Shown here one piece after another: positions 33,938 to 42,232 of a DNA stretch of 64,000 nucleotides. The stretch comes from CAUYXS01 sp965248495 (GTDB lineage Bacteria; Chloroflexota; Dehalococcoidia; Lucifugimonadales; Australimonadaceae). The position numbers and the translations under genes are program-made. The DNA is taken from assembly GCA_965248495.1 (NCBI GenBank), contig CBDFJL010000003.1:2578259-2642258 (forward strand), in the 5' to 3' direction. The notes beneath the pieces are model-generated. The model was not told the origin of the DNA and made no database searches. It saw nothing but the letters and a program-made list of their open reading frames with translations. Every line of letters starts with the position of its first letter. The first letter of the stretch is position 1.

Positions 33938-34323
33938 AGGCCCTGGTCGTGTCCCGCGATGCCACCCTGGAGGAGCGCAAGCTCAAGCGCACCGGGGCCG
34001 TCCTGTTGGACGACAGGGCCCAGGCCATATACGTCACCCCGACCGTGATCCGCCGGGGGATGGTGCTGCTCTCCGACGAGCAGCTGCCCCCCGTGCGCAT
34101 GCCCTGGCAGTCCCCTGACGAGGTACGGATCACGCAGGGCCTCCTGAATCGGGTGATCGCCGACCGCTCCCGGGCGGTCAGGCTCGGAGACCACAGCCTC
34201 GGCTCCGCCACGCTGCACTGGCTCCGTGTCATCACGGTCGGCGTCGTGGTGCTGGGACTCCTCCTGGCGTTCCTCGTCGTGGTCGTGGGCATGCCGCAGC
34301 TGCTCGACCTGCTCGAGCGCTAG
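33934..34323 (+). CDS. C-terminally anchored membrane protein (129 aa)
   Basis: 129 residues, GTG start overlapping the HTH gene stop (GTGA) with GGAGGAG upstream. A soluble cytoplasmic part of about 95 residues with alternating beta-type sequence (GAVLLDDRAQAIYVTPTVIRRG) is followed by one strong hydrophobic helix (about 98-122) and the short tail LLDLLER. The tail-anchored plan is repeated in the next gene. No family recognised. Confidence 0.65.
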   Translation: MKALVVSRDATLEERKLKRTGAVLLDDRAQAIYVTPTVIRRGMVLLSDEQLPPVRMPWQSPDEVRITQGLLNRVIADRSRAVRLGDHSLGSATLHWLRVITVGVVVLGLLLAFLVVVVGMPQLLDLLER

Positions 34324-34325
34324 CC

Positions 34326-34892
34326 ATGGAGCCGTTCGTGAGGAAGGTGCGCGCCGTCCTGCGGGCCCTGGTGCGCAGGGCCGGGCAGCAGGGGCCGGCC
34401 GCCTACTACATTGAGTATGGCCGGGCCATCGTCGCGGGCCACCTGCCCCGCGACGTTGAGCCGGCTGAGGAGCTGCTCTGGAACGAGGGGGCCACCGCCC
34501 TGCTGGTCCGGGGCAAGGAATGTGGGAAGCTCACCGTCGCCCATGACGAGTGGCACTACCTCACCGTGGACGACGTCTTCCCCGTGACGGCGCTCGGCGC
34601 CGCGGCACGGGCTAGGGCGAGCGGCAAGGCAAAGGCGCGGGCCAAGGAGGCCGATGAGGGCACGGTCCACGGCTTCCTGGACGTGGTGACGTTCGGGCGC
34701 TTCGGCCACCTCACGGGCCAGACACCCACGAGCTTCTACCACACCTATCAGGCACGCGACCTGGCCCACACCTTCGAGGGGGGACGCCTCACCGATGCCG
34801 TCCAGGGGCTGAAGGCTTCGCTGATCTGGCTCGCCGTCGCCATGCTGGGCGCCATCGTCCTACTGGGCTTCGCCCTGCGAGGAGGGGGCTAA
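34326..34892 (+). CDS. C-terminally anchored membrane protein (188 aa)
   Basis: 188 residues, ATG 2 bp after the previous stop. Basic N terminus, a soluble domain of about 160 residues with a Lys/Ala-rich insert (ARARASGKAKARAKEAD), then a C-terminal helix (about 165-184) ending LRGGG. No family recognised. Its position between another tail-anchored protein and the ATPase suggests a membrane complex around the Zot-like motor. Confidence 0.62.
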   Translation: MEPFVRKVRAVLRALVRRAGQQGPAAYYIEYGRAIVAGHLPRDVEPAEELLWNEGATALLVRGKECGKLTVAHDEWHYLTVDDVFPVTALGAAARARASGKAKARAKEADEGTVHGFLDVVTFGRFGHLTGQTPTSFYHTYQARDLAHTFEGGRLTDAVQGLKASLIWLAVAMLGAIVLLGFALRGGG

Positions 34893-34895
34893 CGG

Positions 34896-35294
34896 ATGGA
34901 GGAGCAGCGCAACGGCTCGACACCCCTCACCGAGGAGGGCTTCCAGGCCGGGGGACGCTCCGGCATCGACGCCGGCGAGTTCCTGGACCCGGGCGACGAG
35001 TTCTGGGGAATGCTCATGCGCTCGGCCATGAACCGCTCGCGGCAGGTGGCCTGGCTGAACGCCTTCGAGACCGCGATCGCCTACGAAGACGCCGAGACGA
35101 CCCACTCGCTGCTGAGCCTGCTGGTGCTGAGCTCGGCGGAGGACGGACGTGCCCGCCAGGACGCCCTCGCCGCCATGACCCAGCAGCGCCCGCCCTTCGC
35201 CGGCGGCCCGCGCCGCCGCGGCGGGTTCTTCTCGCGGCTCGGCAAGGGAGGCAAGCAGGAGGAGGCCAATGAGCCCGCTGCGGACGCGCGCTAG
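34896..35294 (+). CDS. small soluble protein upstream of the ATPase (132 aa)
   Basis: 132 residues, ATG 3 bp after the previous stop, overlapping the ATPase gene by 26 bp. Mostly helical; the central block NRSRQVAWLNAFETAIAYED, then ETTHSLLSLLVLSSA, could be an alpha-helical docking domain. The C terminus is Arg/Gly/Phe-rich. No family recognised. The overlap argues for coupled synthesis with the ATPase. Confidence 0.6.
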   Translation: MEEQRNGSTPLTEEGFQAGGRSGIDAGEFLDPGDEFWGMLMRSAMNRSRQVAWLNAFETAIAYEDAETTHSLLSLLVLSSAEDGRARQDALAAMTQQRPPFAGGPRRRGGFFSRLGKGGKQEEANEPAADAR

Positions 35295-36225
35295 CCGCAT
35301 GCGGTTGCCCTTGGGGCGTATCCGCGTGGGCGGCGGTGGTGGCTCGACGCCCGTCGGTCCGAGCTCGAGCGTCCAGCCCTATGGGATCCACGCCTACGTC
35401 GGCCCCTTCGGCGCCGGCAAGACACTCCTGGCGCTCCACCACGCCTATCCCTATCGCGGCCGGCCCTGCGCGGGCCTCTGCGGCGTCCGCGGCTGCCCCG
35501 AGACGTGGGACGTCTTCACCAACCTGCCCTCCACCTGGTCCTGGGCAAAGCCCCTGCACGTGGCGGGCCAGTTCCTGGGCAGCACCGAGAACGTGCCCGA
35601 CCACGCGGTGATCCTGCTGGATGAGGGCTACCAGTACATCGATACCCAGAACCAGATGAGCGGCGCCCAGCGCGCCCTCACCAACCGCCTCATGCAGGTC
35701 CGCCACAAGACCCTCAAGGTCCTCATCAGCGCCCAGTCCTTCGACTTCGTGGCACGCCGCATCCGCGGCCAGGCCGCGCGCACCTACAACTGCTGGAACC
35801 CCGACCAGGAAGGCCACCGCGTCTACGCCGCCGTCTACACCGGCGCCGTCGGATGGATGCCCCCCTGGATGCGCTCGTCGGGCATGGTCTACGACGGTAT
35901 CCGGGTCTGGCAGACCACCAGCTCGCGCCACCTGTACGACACACGCAAGGACCTGGCCGACGCCCGCGGGGAGATGCGCAAGCCCGCAGCAGACAAGCGC
36001 CGTGCCTTCACCGACCCCAACGGCAACGTCTTCTTCCCCACCGTCTCCGAGCTCGTCGAGACCGCCCTCGCCCAGCGCGTCCAGCAGGGAAAGCGTGGCT
36101 TCTCCCCCACCGACCTCGCCCGCGATATCCAGTCCGCCGGCACCTCCATCACCGCCGCCGAGGTCGAGGCCATCCTCCTCACCGCCGGCTTCGAGACCGG
36201 CCCCGACGGCGCATTGCTGCTATGA
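35269..36225 (+). CDS. Zot-like P-loop ATPase (FtsK/HerA-type)
   Basis: 318 residues from ATG 35269, chosen for its AGGAGGAGG site. Walker A GPFGAGKT (about residue 46-53), Walker B AVILLDEGYQYID, then the Zot-family block RALTNRLMQVRHKTLKVLIS-AQ and FVARRIRGQ. The Cys cluster CAGLCGVRGC between Walker A and B may bind zinc. Zot/gpI proteins drive assembly of filamentous phages at the membrane; related ATPases package DNA in other viruses. Unlike classical gpI no membrane helix follows the ATPase domain, but the tail-anchored neighbours could supply it. It ends with a helical C-terminal region (LARDIQSAGTSITAAEVEAI). Family call good, role inferred. Confidence 0.78.
   Translation: MSPLRTRASRMRLPLGRIRVGGGGGSTPVGPSSSVQPYGIHAYVGPFGAGKTLLALHHAYPYRGRPCAGLCGVRGCPETWDVFTNLPSTWSWAKPLHVAGQFLGSTENVPDHAVILLDEGYQYIDTQNQMSGAQRALTNRLMQVRHKTLKVLISAQSFDFVARRIRGQAARTYNCWNPDQEGHRVYAAVYTGAVGWMPPWMRSSGMVYDGIRVWQTTSSRHLYDTRKDLADARGEMRKPAADKRRAFTDPNGNVFFPTVSELVETALAQRVQQGKRGFSPTDLARDIQSAGTSITAAEVEAILLTAGFETGPDGALLL
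36136..36213 (+). repeat. right copy of the 78-bp inverted repeat
   Basis: Lies in the 3' end of the Zot-like gene; inverted partner at 24291-24368 (75/78 identical). Together they bracket 11.8 kb of the module. Confidence 0.88.
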
Positions 36226-36359
36226 AGCGCGCCATGCGAGGCTCAGAGAGCGCGAATATGAATAAGGAGCATGCCAAGCACGAGGTCGCTAAATTTCCGA
36301 ATTCGTTCTAGTCAGTTGAACGGAGGGGACAGCGGCTAGAATCGGGCCACCGAACAAGC
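36226..36359. other. module right edge and promoter
   Basis: GC content drops sharply here compared with the Zot operon. TTGAAC (36316-36321) and TAGAAT (36337-36342) with a 15-bp spacer lie 17 bp before the next ATG. A 29-codon ORF starts at the Zot stop, but it has no ribosome site. Confidence 0.45.
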
Positions 36360-37427
36360 ATGACCAATCGAAATCAATCACACGACACAATCAGGGGCAG
36401 GATCGCTCAGGAGTATTTCAACCTACCTCCCCTCAGATGCCTGTTCTGTAAGTTAGAAGCACCCATAGTCACAGAAAGGGTTGCTCGTGTCGTCACCGAG
36501 TTCAGGCACGGTCAGTTCCGCACCGATGTCACTGCACTGACCCAGCAGGGAGAAGTTGTCGGCGTTGTAGAGGTCATCAACACGAACCCGCCCAATGAAC
36601 AGACCCTTACCTCACAGTCGGAATTGGAGTCCGCCTTCTATGTCACATTGGACGCCCTTGGCAACGGATTTTCCGGATACTGCTCGCCGTTCTGCTGGAG
36701 GAACCGGAACGAGGCGAACGCCTCGCCATGGAGTGTTCCAGCTTGCGCAGACTGCGGACGGCCCTATCACACGATGGAGTACCAGTACCGGCTCGTGAAT
36801 TGGGAGAGTCCCAGCGACGAGATCTGCATCGAGTGCGCCGCTAGGACAATGGGTGGCCAATGGCGCTCTCCTGGGGAACTCGCTATGGGCGATCCAGAGG
36901 ACCGCATTCCCGACACGGATTCGGATGTGCTCGATCTGTTTCTTTCGTTCTCCGACGCAGATTTCCGGGCCATGGTCTGGACCGATAGAACTGCGACACC
37001 AGGATCGGCCCGTACGCCTGAAACGGAGACGGCGGCTCGCTTGGATCAAGTAGAGGCTGCCTTCGACTCGGGAAGCTGGAACGGTGGCCAGGCGCTACTC
37101 CAACCCATCGGCGCACCCGCATGGGACAGGCCACCCGGTCCTGCATTGTTCGCGTGGGACCACGACAACTGCGTTCGGACTGCACTCGCTTGGCGTCGCC
37201 TGAGAGAGTATCGGCTTAGCTGCCTGCCGCCCTCAATTCGGGAAGCCATCCAGAAACGTGCAGCGCTTCCCGAGGTCGCGACCGGGGCTACCCCGACGGT
37301 AGTGACTCATAGGGGGTTCCCTGATGGGCGGTTTACGTCCTGCGGGATTGATAGAGACCAGACCGATGAGCCGATAATTGCGACAATGCAAGAGCAGCCC
37401 ACGTGTGCCTTGTGTCGTGACTCCTAA
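36360..37427 (+). CDS. Cys-rich protein with CxxC pairs, possible CoiA-like nuclease
   Basis: 355 residues. Five CxxC-type pairs (CLFC, YCSPFC, CADC, CIEC, and CALC at the extreme C terminus) suggest several zinc ribbons. Between the first two, FRHGQFRTDVTALTQQGEVV then VVEVINTNPP has the D-x(n)-E-x-I/V spacing of a PD-(D/E)xK nuclease core, as in CoiA-like proteins that begin with a CxxC finger. This is a motif-level inference. Codon use is more AT-rich than the flanks, so it is probably imported. Single gene, promoter TAGAAT just upstream. Confidence 0.55.
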   Translation: MTNRNQSHDTIRGRIAQEYFNLPPLRCLFCKLEAPIVTERVARVVTEFRHGQFRTDVTALTQQGEVVGVVEVINTNPPNEQTLTSQSELESAFYVTLDALGNGFSGYCSPFCWRNRNEANASPWSVPACADCGRPYHTMEYQYRLVNWESPSDEICIECAARTMGGQWRSPGELAMGDPEDRIPDTDSDVLDLFLSFSDADFRAMVWTDRTATPGSARTPETETAARLDQVEAAFDSGSWNGGQALLQPIGAPAWDRPPGPALFAWDHDNCVRTALAWRRLREYRLSCLPPSIREAIQKRAALPEVATGATPTVVTHRGFPDGRFTSCGIDRDQTDEPIIATMQEQPTCALCRDS

Positions 37428-37573
37428 GATGGCCAGGCATCTACAGACGCATGAACTGGGAAGAATAGGAGAGGATGTTTGCGATTGGAGTATGGCTCTC
37501 CACAAAGTCGCCAAGGAGGATCGTTGGGTAAATGTAACTTGAAACAACGGCTATCACCCCCAGGCCTCGGCAG

Positions 37574-40500
37574 ATGTTAGTCAATCGCGCTCCCATCGCG
37601 AGTCAGCGAGCTCGCTACATCCTAATCAAGTTGGGCATTGCCGCTGCCTTTATGGTCTGCCTGTTTGCGGCTGTTGCCACATCCGATCTTCCCGTTTCCG
37701 CTAGCAGCCACGGCTGCGACAACGAGATTGCTGTGCCCGGCCAGGAAACCCTGCTGATCGCCGATTGCGAAACGCTGCTTGATGCCAAAACAAGTCTTGA
37801 TCCAGACAACGTGCTGGACTGGAGCGCCAACACGCTCATCGCCGACTGGGAAGGCATCTCCGTGTCGAACGGTAGGGTCGCGCGCCTCACTGCGACTGGG
37901 AAGGGACTCAGAGGTGAGATCCCAGCTCAACTGGGCGACTTGGCTGCTCTTACGCACCTCTCCCTTCAAGGCAACGATCTCACCGGTCCGATCCCAGCGG
38001 AGCTCGGCAACCTGACCGACCTGACGCAGCTCTACCTCAACGACAACGATCTCACCGGCCCGATCCCGGCTGAGCTGGGCAACCTCACCGGCCTTACGCG
38101 CATCTACCTCCACAACAACGAGCTCGCCGGCCCGATCCCGCCGGACCTGGGCAACCTCACCGGTCTGACCCTCCTCTATCTCTATAACAACGATCTCACC
38201 GGCCCGATCCCGGCTGAGCTGGGCAACCTCACCGGCCTTACGCGCATCTACCTCCACAACAACGAGCTCGCCGGCCCGATCCCGCCGGACCTGGGCAACC
38301 TCACCGGTCTGACCCTCCTCTATCTCTATAACAACCAGCTCGCCGGCCCGATCCCGGCTGAGCTGGGCAACCTGACCGACCTGACGCAGCTCTACCTCTA
38401 CAACAACGAGCTGACCGGCCCGATCCCTCCTGAGCTGAGCAACCTCGGCAACTTGACCATCCTCCACGTCTTAAACAACCAGCTCGCCGGCCCGATCCCT
38501 CCTGAGCTGGGCAACCTGACCGACCTGACACGCATCTACCTCAGCGACAATGAACTCGCCGGCCCGATCCCGCCAGAGCTGGGCAACCTGACCGACCTGA
38601 CGAACCTCCAACTTCAAGGCAACGAACTCACCGGTCCGATCCCCGCGGAGCTCGGCAACCTATCCGACTTGACAAGGCTCTACCTCAACGACAACGAGCT
38701 CACCGGCCCGATCCCGCCGGAGCTGGGCAACCTCACCGACCTTACGCATTTCTACCTCAACAACAATCGGCTCGCCGGCCCGATCCCGGCTGAGCTGGGC
38801 AACCTCGGCAACTTGACCACGCTCCACCTCAGCGACAATGAACTCGCCGGCCCGATCCAGCCGGAGCTGGGCAACCTGACCGACCTTACGCGCATCTACC
38901 TCCACAACAACGAGCTGACCGGCCCGATTCCGCCGGAGCTGGGCAACCTCACCGGTCTGACCAGCCTCTACCTCTACAACAACGAGCTCACCGGCCCGAT
39001 CCCGGCTGAGTTGGGCAACTCGACCGAGCTGACGGAGCTCTACCTCTACAGCAACGAGCTGACCGGCCCGATCCCGGCTGAGCTGGGCAACCTCGGCAAC
39101 TTGACCACGCTCCACTTCAGCGACAACCAGCTCGCCGGCCCGATCCCGCCGGAGCTGGGCAACCTCACCGACCTTACGCGCATCTACCTCAGCGACAATG
39201 AACTCGCCGGCCCGATCCCGCCGGAGCTGGGCAACCTCACCGACCTTACGGTCTTAAGCCTCCACAACAATCGGCTCGCCGGCCCGATCCCGCCGGAGCT
39301 GGGCAACCTCACCGACCTTACGCAGCTCTACCTCAGCAACAATGAACTCGCCGGCCCGATTCCGCCGGAGCTGGGCAACCTCACCGACCTTACGCAGCTC
39401 TACCTCTACAACAACGAGCTCGCCGGCCCGATCCCGCCAGAGCTGGGCAACCTCACCGGTCTGACCATCCTCTATCTCTATAACAACCAGCTCGCCGGCC
39501 CGATCCCGGCTGAGCTGGGCAACCTCACCGACCTTACGCAGCTCTACCTCTACAACAACGAGCTCGCCGGCCCGATCCCGCCGGAGCTGGGCAACCTCAC
39601 CGGTCTGACCCTCCTCTATCTCTATAACAACCAGCTCGCCGGTCCTATTCCTCCCGAGCTGGGCACCCTGACCGAGCTGACGCAGCTCTACCTCAGCGAC
39701 AATGAGCTCACCGGTCCTATCCCTGATGGGCTGGGCAACCTGACCAACCTGACGGTCTTAAATCTCCACAACAATGAAGTCACCGGTCCTATTCCTCCCG
39801 AGCTGGGTGAGCTCACTGAGCTAGTCGAGCTTACCCTGAACAACAACGAACTCACCGGTCCTATTCCTCCCGAGCTGGGCACCCTGACCGAGCTGACGCA
39901 GCTCTACCTCAGCGACAATGAGCTCACCGGTCCTATCCCTGATGGGCTGGGCAACCTGACCAACCTGACGGTCTTAAATCTCCACAACAATGAAGTCACC
40001 GGTCCTATTCCTCCCGAGCTGGGTGAGCTCACTGAGCTAGTCGAGCTTACCCTGAACAACAACGAACTCACCGGTCCTATCCCTGCAGAGCTGGGCACCC
40101 TGACCGAGCTGACGCAGCTCTACCTCAGCGACAATGAGCTCACCGGTCCTATCCCTGATGGGCTGGGCAACCTGACCAACCTGACGGTCTTAAATCTCCA
40201 CAACAATGAAGTCACCGGTCCTATTCCTCCCGAGCTGGGTGAGCTCACTGAGCTAGTCGAGCTTACCCTGAACAACAACGAACTCACCGGTCCTATCCCT
40301 GCAGAGCTGGGCACCCTGACCGAGCTGACGCAGCTCTACCTCAGCGACAACCAGCTCACCGGTCCTATCCCTGATGGGCTGGGCAACCTGACCGAGCTGA
40401 CGCAGCTCTACCTCAGCGACAACCAGCTCACCGGTCCTATCCCTGATGGGCTGGGTGAGCTCACTGAGCTAGTCGAGCTTACCCTGAACAACAACGAACT

Positions 40501-41290
40501 CACCGGTCCTATTCCTCCCGAGCTGGGTGAGCTCACTGAGCTAGTCGAGCTTACCCTGAACAACAACGAACTCACCGGTCCTATCCCTGCAGAGCTGGGC
40601 AACCTCATCAACCTGACGGTTCTCAGCTTGAATGCGAATGGGCTGAGTGGTCCGCTCCCTCCCGAGCTGGGGTACCTGACGGACCTGACCGAGCTTCACC
40701 TCGGCGGCAACCGGCTCACCGGCACCATCCCCGCAGCATGGGATGACCTGACCGCGTTGACAGTCCTCGACCTCGGTGGCAACCAGCTAACCGGCCCCAT
40801 CCCCGTAGCGCTGCGTGACCTCGTCCACTTAACAGACCTCGATGTCGGCCGCGACAGAACCACGAGGTCCGACCTTGTTGAATTGGACGATACGTCGACG
40901 GCCGAGCACACGGCAGAGACCACCGGGCCGATGCCCTCGATGACGAATGATCGTGGCCCACAACTTTCTGCGCTGGCCCTGGCGCTCGTAGCCATCGGCG
41001 GTATGGCGATTAGCTCAATCACCGGGGGCGTGGTAGTAGCCGGGGTGCAACGTAAGTGGGGCTGGACGAGGTTCTTGTGGGGAGCCGACAGTCTGCCGAC
41101 AACGATGGCACGAGGGGTAGCCACGGCGGTGCGTTGGCTGCATAGATCGCTCGATTCCACAGCTCGTGCCCTAGCTACGGCCGCCCATATAGCGGCGCTA
41201 TGGGTGTTCGATCGGTCACCCAGATCCATAGCCCACGACGTGACCGCCGTGGTCCGAAAGGTGGTGCGAACGGTGAGGCGAAACGACTAG
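37574..41290 (+). CDS. giant plant-type leucine-rich-repeat membrane protein (1238 aa)
   Basis: Signal-type N terminus (hydrophobic at about 20-40), a short cap with the spaced Cys and WEGISVSNGRVARL segment typical of LRR N-caps, then about 40 LRRs of 24 residues with the consensus LxxLxxLxLxxNxLTGPIP followed by xELGNL. A non-repeat region, one membrane helix near residues 1130-1155 and a basic Trp/Arg-rich cytoplasmic tail complete it. The LTGPIP consensus is the plant receptor-kinase LRR type, also found sporadically in bacteria. It should present a long curved binding surface outside the cell. Repeats in the 3' third were amplified recently at DNA level. Start codon uncertain by a few codons. 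Confidence 0.85.
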   Translation: MLVNRAPIASQRARYILIKLGIAAAFMVCLFAAVATSDLPVSASSHGCDNEIAVPGQETLLIADCETLLDAKTSLDPDNVLDWSANTLIADWEGISVSNGRVARLTATGKGLRGEIPAQLGDLAALTHLSLQGNDLTGPIPAELGNLTDLTQLYLNDNDLTGPIPAELGNLTGLTRIYLHNNELAGPIPPDLGNLTGLTLLYLYNNDLTGPIPAELGNLTGLTRIYLHNNELAGPIPPDLGNLTGLTLLYLYNNQLAGPIPAELGNLTDLTQLYLYNNELTGPIPPELSNLGNLTILHVLNNQLAGPIPPELGNLTDLTRIYLSDNELAGPIPPELGNLTDLTNLQLQGNELTGPIPAELGNLSDLTRLYLNDNELTGPIPPELGNLTDLTHFYLNNNRLAGPIPAELGNLGNLTTLHLSDNELAGPIQPELGNLTDLTRIYLHNNELTGPIPPELGNLTGLTSLYLYNNELTGPIPAELGNSTELTELYLYSNELTGPIPAELGNLGNLTTLHFSDNQLAGPIPPELGNLTDLTRIYLSDNELAGPIPPELGNLTDLTVLSLHNNRLAGPIPPELGNLTDLTQLYLSNNELAGPIPPELGNLTDLTQLYLYNNELAGPIPPELGNLTGLTILYLYNNQLAGPIPAELGNLTDLTQLYLYNNELAGPIPPELGNLTGLTLLYLYNNQLAGPIPPELGTLTELTQLYLSDNELTGPIPDGLGNLTNLTVLNLHNNEVTGPIPPELGELTELVELTLNNNELTGPIPPELGTLTELTQLYLSDNELTGPIPDGLGNLTNLTVLNLHNNEVTGPIPPELGELTELVELTLNNNELTGPIPAELGTLTELTQLYLSDNELTGPIPDGLGNLTNLTVLNLHNNEVTGPIPPELGELTELVELTLNNNELTGPIPAELGTLTELTQLYLSDNQLTGPIPDGLGNLTELTQLYLSDNQLTGPIPDGLGELTELVELTLNNNELTGPIPPELGELTELVELTLNNNELTGPIPAELGNLINLTVLSLNANGLSGPLPPELGYLTDLTELHLGGNRLTGTIPAAWDDLTALTVLDLGGNQLTGPIPVALRDLVHLTDLDVGRDRTTRSDLVELDDTSTAEHTAETTGPMPSMTNDRGPQLSALALALVAIGGMAISSITGGVVVAGVQRKWGWTRFLWGADSLPTTMARGVATAVRWLHRSLDSTARALATAAHIAALWVFDRSPRSIAHDVTAVVRKVVRTVRRND
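39659..40306 (+). repeat. three 216-bp tandem units (three LRRs each)
   Basis: Units start at 39659, 39875 and 40091 with a partial fourth at 40307. They are nearly identical; the main differences are CCTCCCGAG versus CCTGCAGAG blocks. Each encodes 72 residues. This points to recent expansion by unequal recombination. Confidence 0.92.
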
Positions 41291-42039
41291 ATGTGGCCGC
41301 CTGGTGCACCGCATTCCCAGAGTCTACACGCGACCCAACCTTTGAAGACGTCTATCAGGAATGGGTACAGCTGAGGACGGATGCAAGCGTGTCTGTCGGC
41401 CGGGCGGATTTGGTTGACCGCAGCCAGCTTCACATGTTCCTACTATCGCTCTCAAGTGCCAACATGCCTCTGGCAGATTGGCTGGACCGCCTTAATGATG
41501 GCATAGGCGTGACTACGTACCTGGCGAGCCGTCCCCGACATCCAGAGGATCTCGCCAATTGGAAAATGATTCGGAGTCAATGTGAACCGGGAGAATCACT
41601 GGAGAAGCTCACACTGGGTAACTTCGCTAACGGCCGAGGGCACCCTCCCGTAGTCACCCTGACTTCGCAGTCGTCGTCATGCCGCGCGGGCGCCCGGTCG
41701 TGGGCCTCCAACTGCATACACTCCTCGCAGGAGCACCAAGGCCCGTCGCGGAACTCGAAGAATGCCAGCCCTTCCAACCTCGTCATTCCCGCGCCTTCAC
41801 GGTGTCGCCGGCCAGCCGCAGTGGATGCAGCGGGCCTCGCGGTACAGCGGGTTGCGGTCGTCGAGGCGCAGGTCGTTCAGGGCATGGGGGATGCGACGAA
41901 TGTCCATCTGGCCGCCTACTTTGCCACAACCGACCAGACTCGCCTAACTCGCCCGACCGGTCAGGGAGAAAGGACCCTTTTTCAGGGGCTGTCCGGTGCA
42001 TGGCCAGCATCACCGTGCGCAATCTCGAAGATGGACTGA
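41200..42039 (+). CDS. uncertain ORF overlapping the LRR gene 3' end
   Basis: The frame is open from ATG 41200, with a GTG at 41293 just 2 bp after the LRR stop as a better start. The first 115 residues after that (AAWCTAFPESTRDPTFEDVY, then SQLHMFLLSLSSANMPLADW) look like a real acidic helical protein. The C-terminal half is Ser/Arg-rich and overlaps two small minus-strand ORFs, so it may be frame-shifted or out of frame. No family recognised. If real, it may be translated together with the LRR protein. Confidence 0.3.
   Translation: MGVRSVTQIHSPRRDRRGPKGGANGEAKRLDVAAWCTAFPESTRDPTFEDVYQEWVQLRTDASVSVGRADLVDRSQLHMFLLSLSSANMPLADWLDRLNDGIGVTTYLASRPRHPEDLANWKMIRSQCEPGESLEKLTLGNFANGRGHPPVVTLTSQSSSCRAGARSWASNCIHSSQEHQGPSRNSKNASPSNLVIPAPSRCRRPAAVDAAGLAVQRVAVVEAQVVQGMGDATNVHLAAYFATTDQTRLTRPTGQGERTLFQGLSGAWPASPCAISKMD
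41577..41786 (-). CDS. small CxxC protein (69 aa)
   Basis: 69 residues. FFEFRDGPWCSCEECMQLEAHDRAP carries a Cys-x-Cys-x-x-Cys cluster with a nearby His, a zinc-finger-like arrangement seen in small phage proteins. It is followed on the same strand by nothing recognisable. It overlaps the doubtful ORF 41200-42039 on the other strand; only one of them is likely real here. Confidence 0.3.
   Translation of the reverse strand: MTRLEGLAFFEFRDGPWCSCEECMQLEAHDRAPARHDDDCEVRVTTGGCPRPLAKLPSVSFSSDSPGSH
41797..41907 (-). CDS. very small zinc-finger-like protein (36 aa)
   Basis: 36 codons from ATG 41907 to a stop at 41797: an N-terminal Arg/Asp-rich segment then CIHCGWPATP at the C terminus. The CxxCG knuckle and phage-like context are the only support. 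Low confidence. Confidence 0.25.
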   Translation of the reverse strand: MDIRRIPHALNDLRLDDRNPLYREARCIHCGWPATP

Positions 42040-42152
42040 AACACCGGCTGCGAATCCGGGCAGCTGGGCAAGGCTGGCGGGGGTGGCGGCAAGGCCGAAG
42101 CTGGGCCGATGAAGGTGCGCGTGCCGACGCAGCGGCAGCTGGACAAGGCTAG
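42000..42152 (+). pseudogene. remnant of a FitA/VapB-type antitoxin
   Basis: The first 22 residues, MASITVRNLEDGLKHRLRIR plus AA, are a textbook FitA-like ribbon-helix-helix antitoxin N terminus. After that the sequence turns into Gly/Arg/Trp low-complexity and stops at 50 residues instead of the usual 75-85, so the gene is frameshifted or truncated. No PIN toxin follows. Confidence 0.65.
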
Positions 42153-42232
42153 TGCGGCAGAAGCTAAGGCCCCTCTGACGCCCGGGTGCCTTCTCGGGAA
42201 GAGGGGATAACTGGCGCGGGCAGGAATGAGCC

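Noticed and set aside
37900..40850. 72-bp periodicity as a CRISPR or satellite array
   Set aside because: The period equals one 24-residue LRR and the frame is open throughout.
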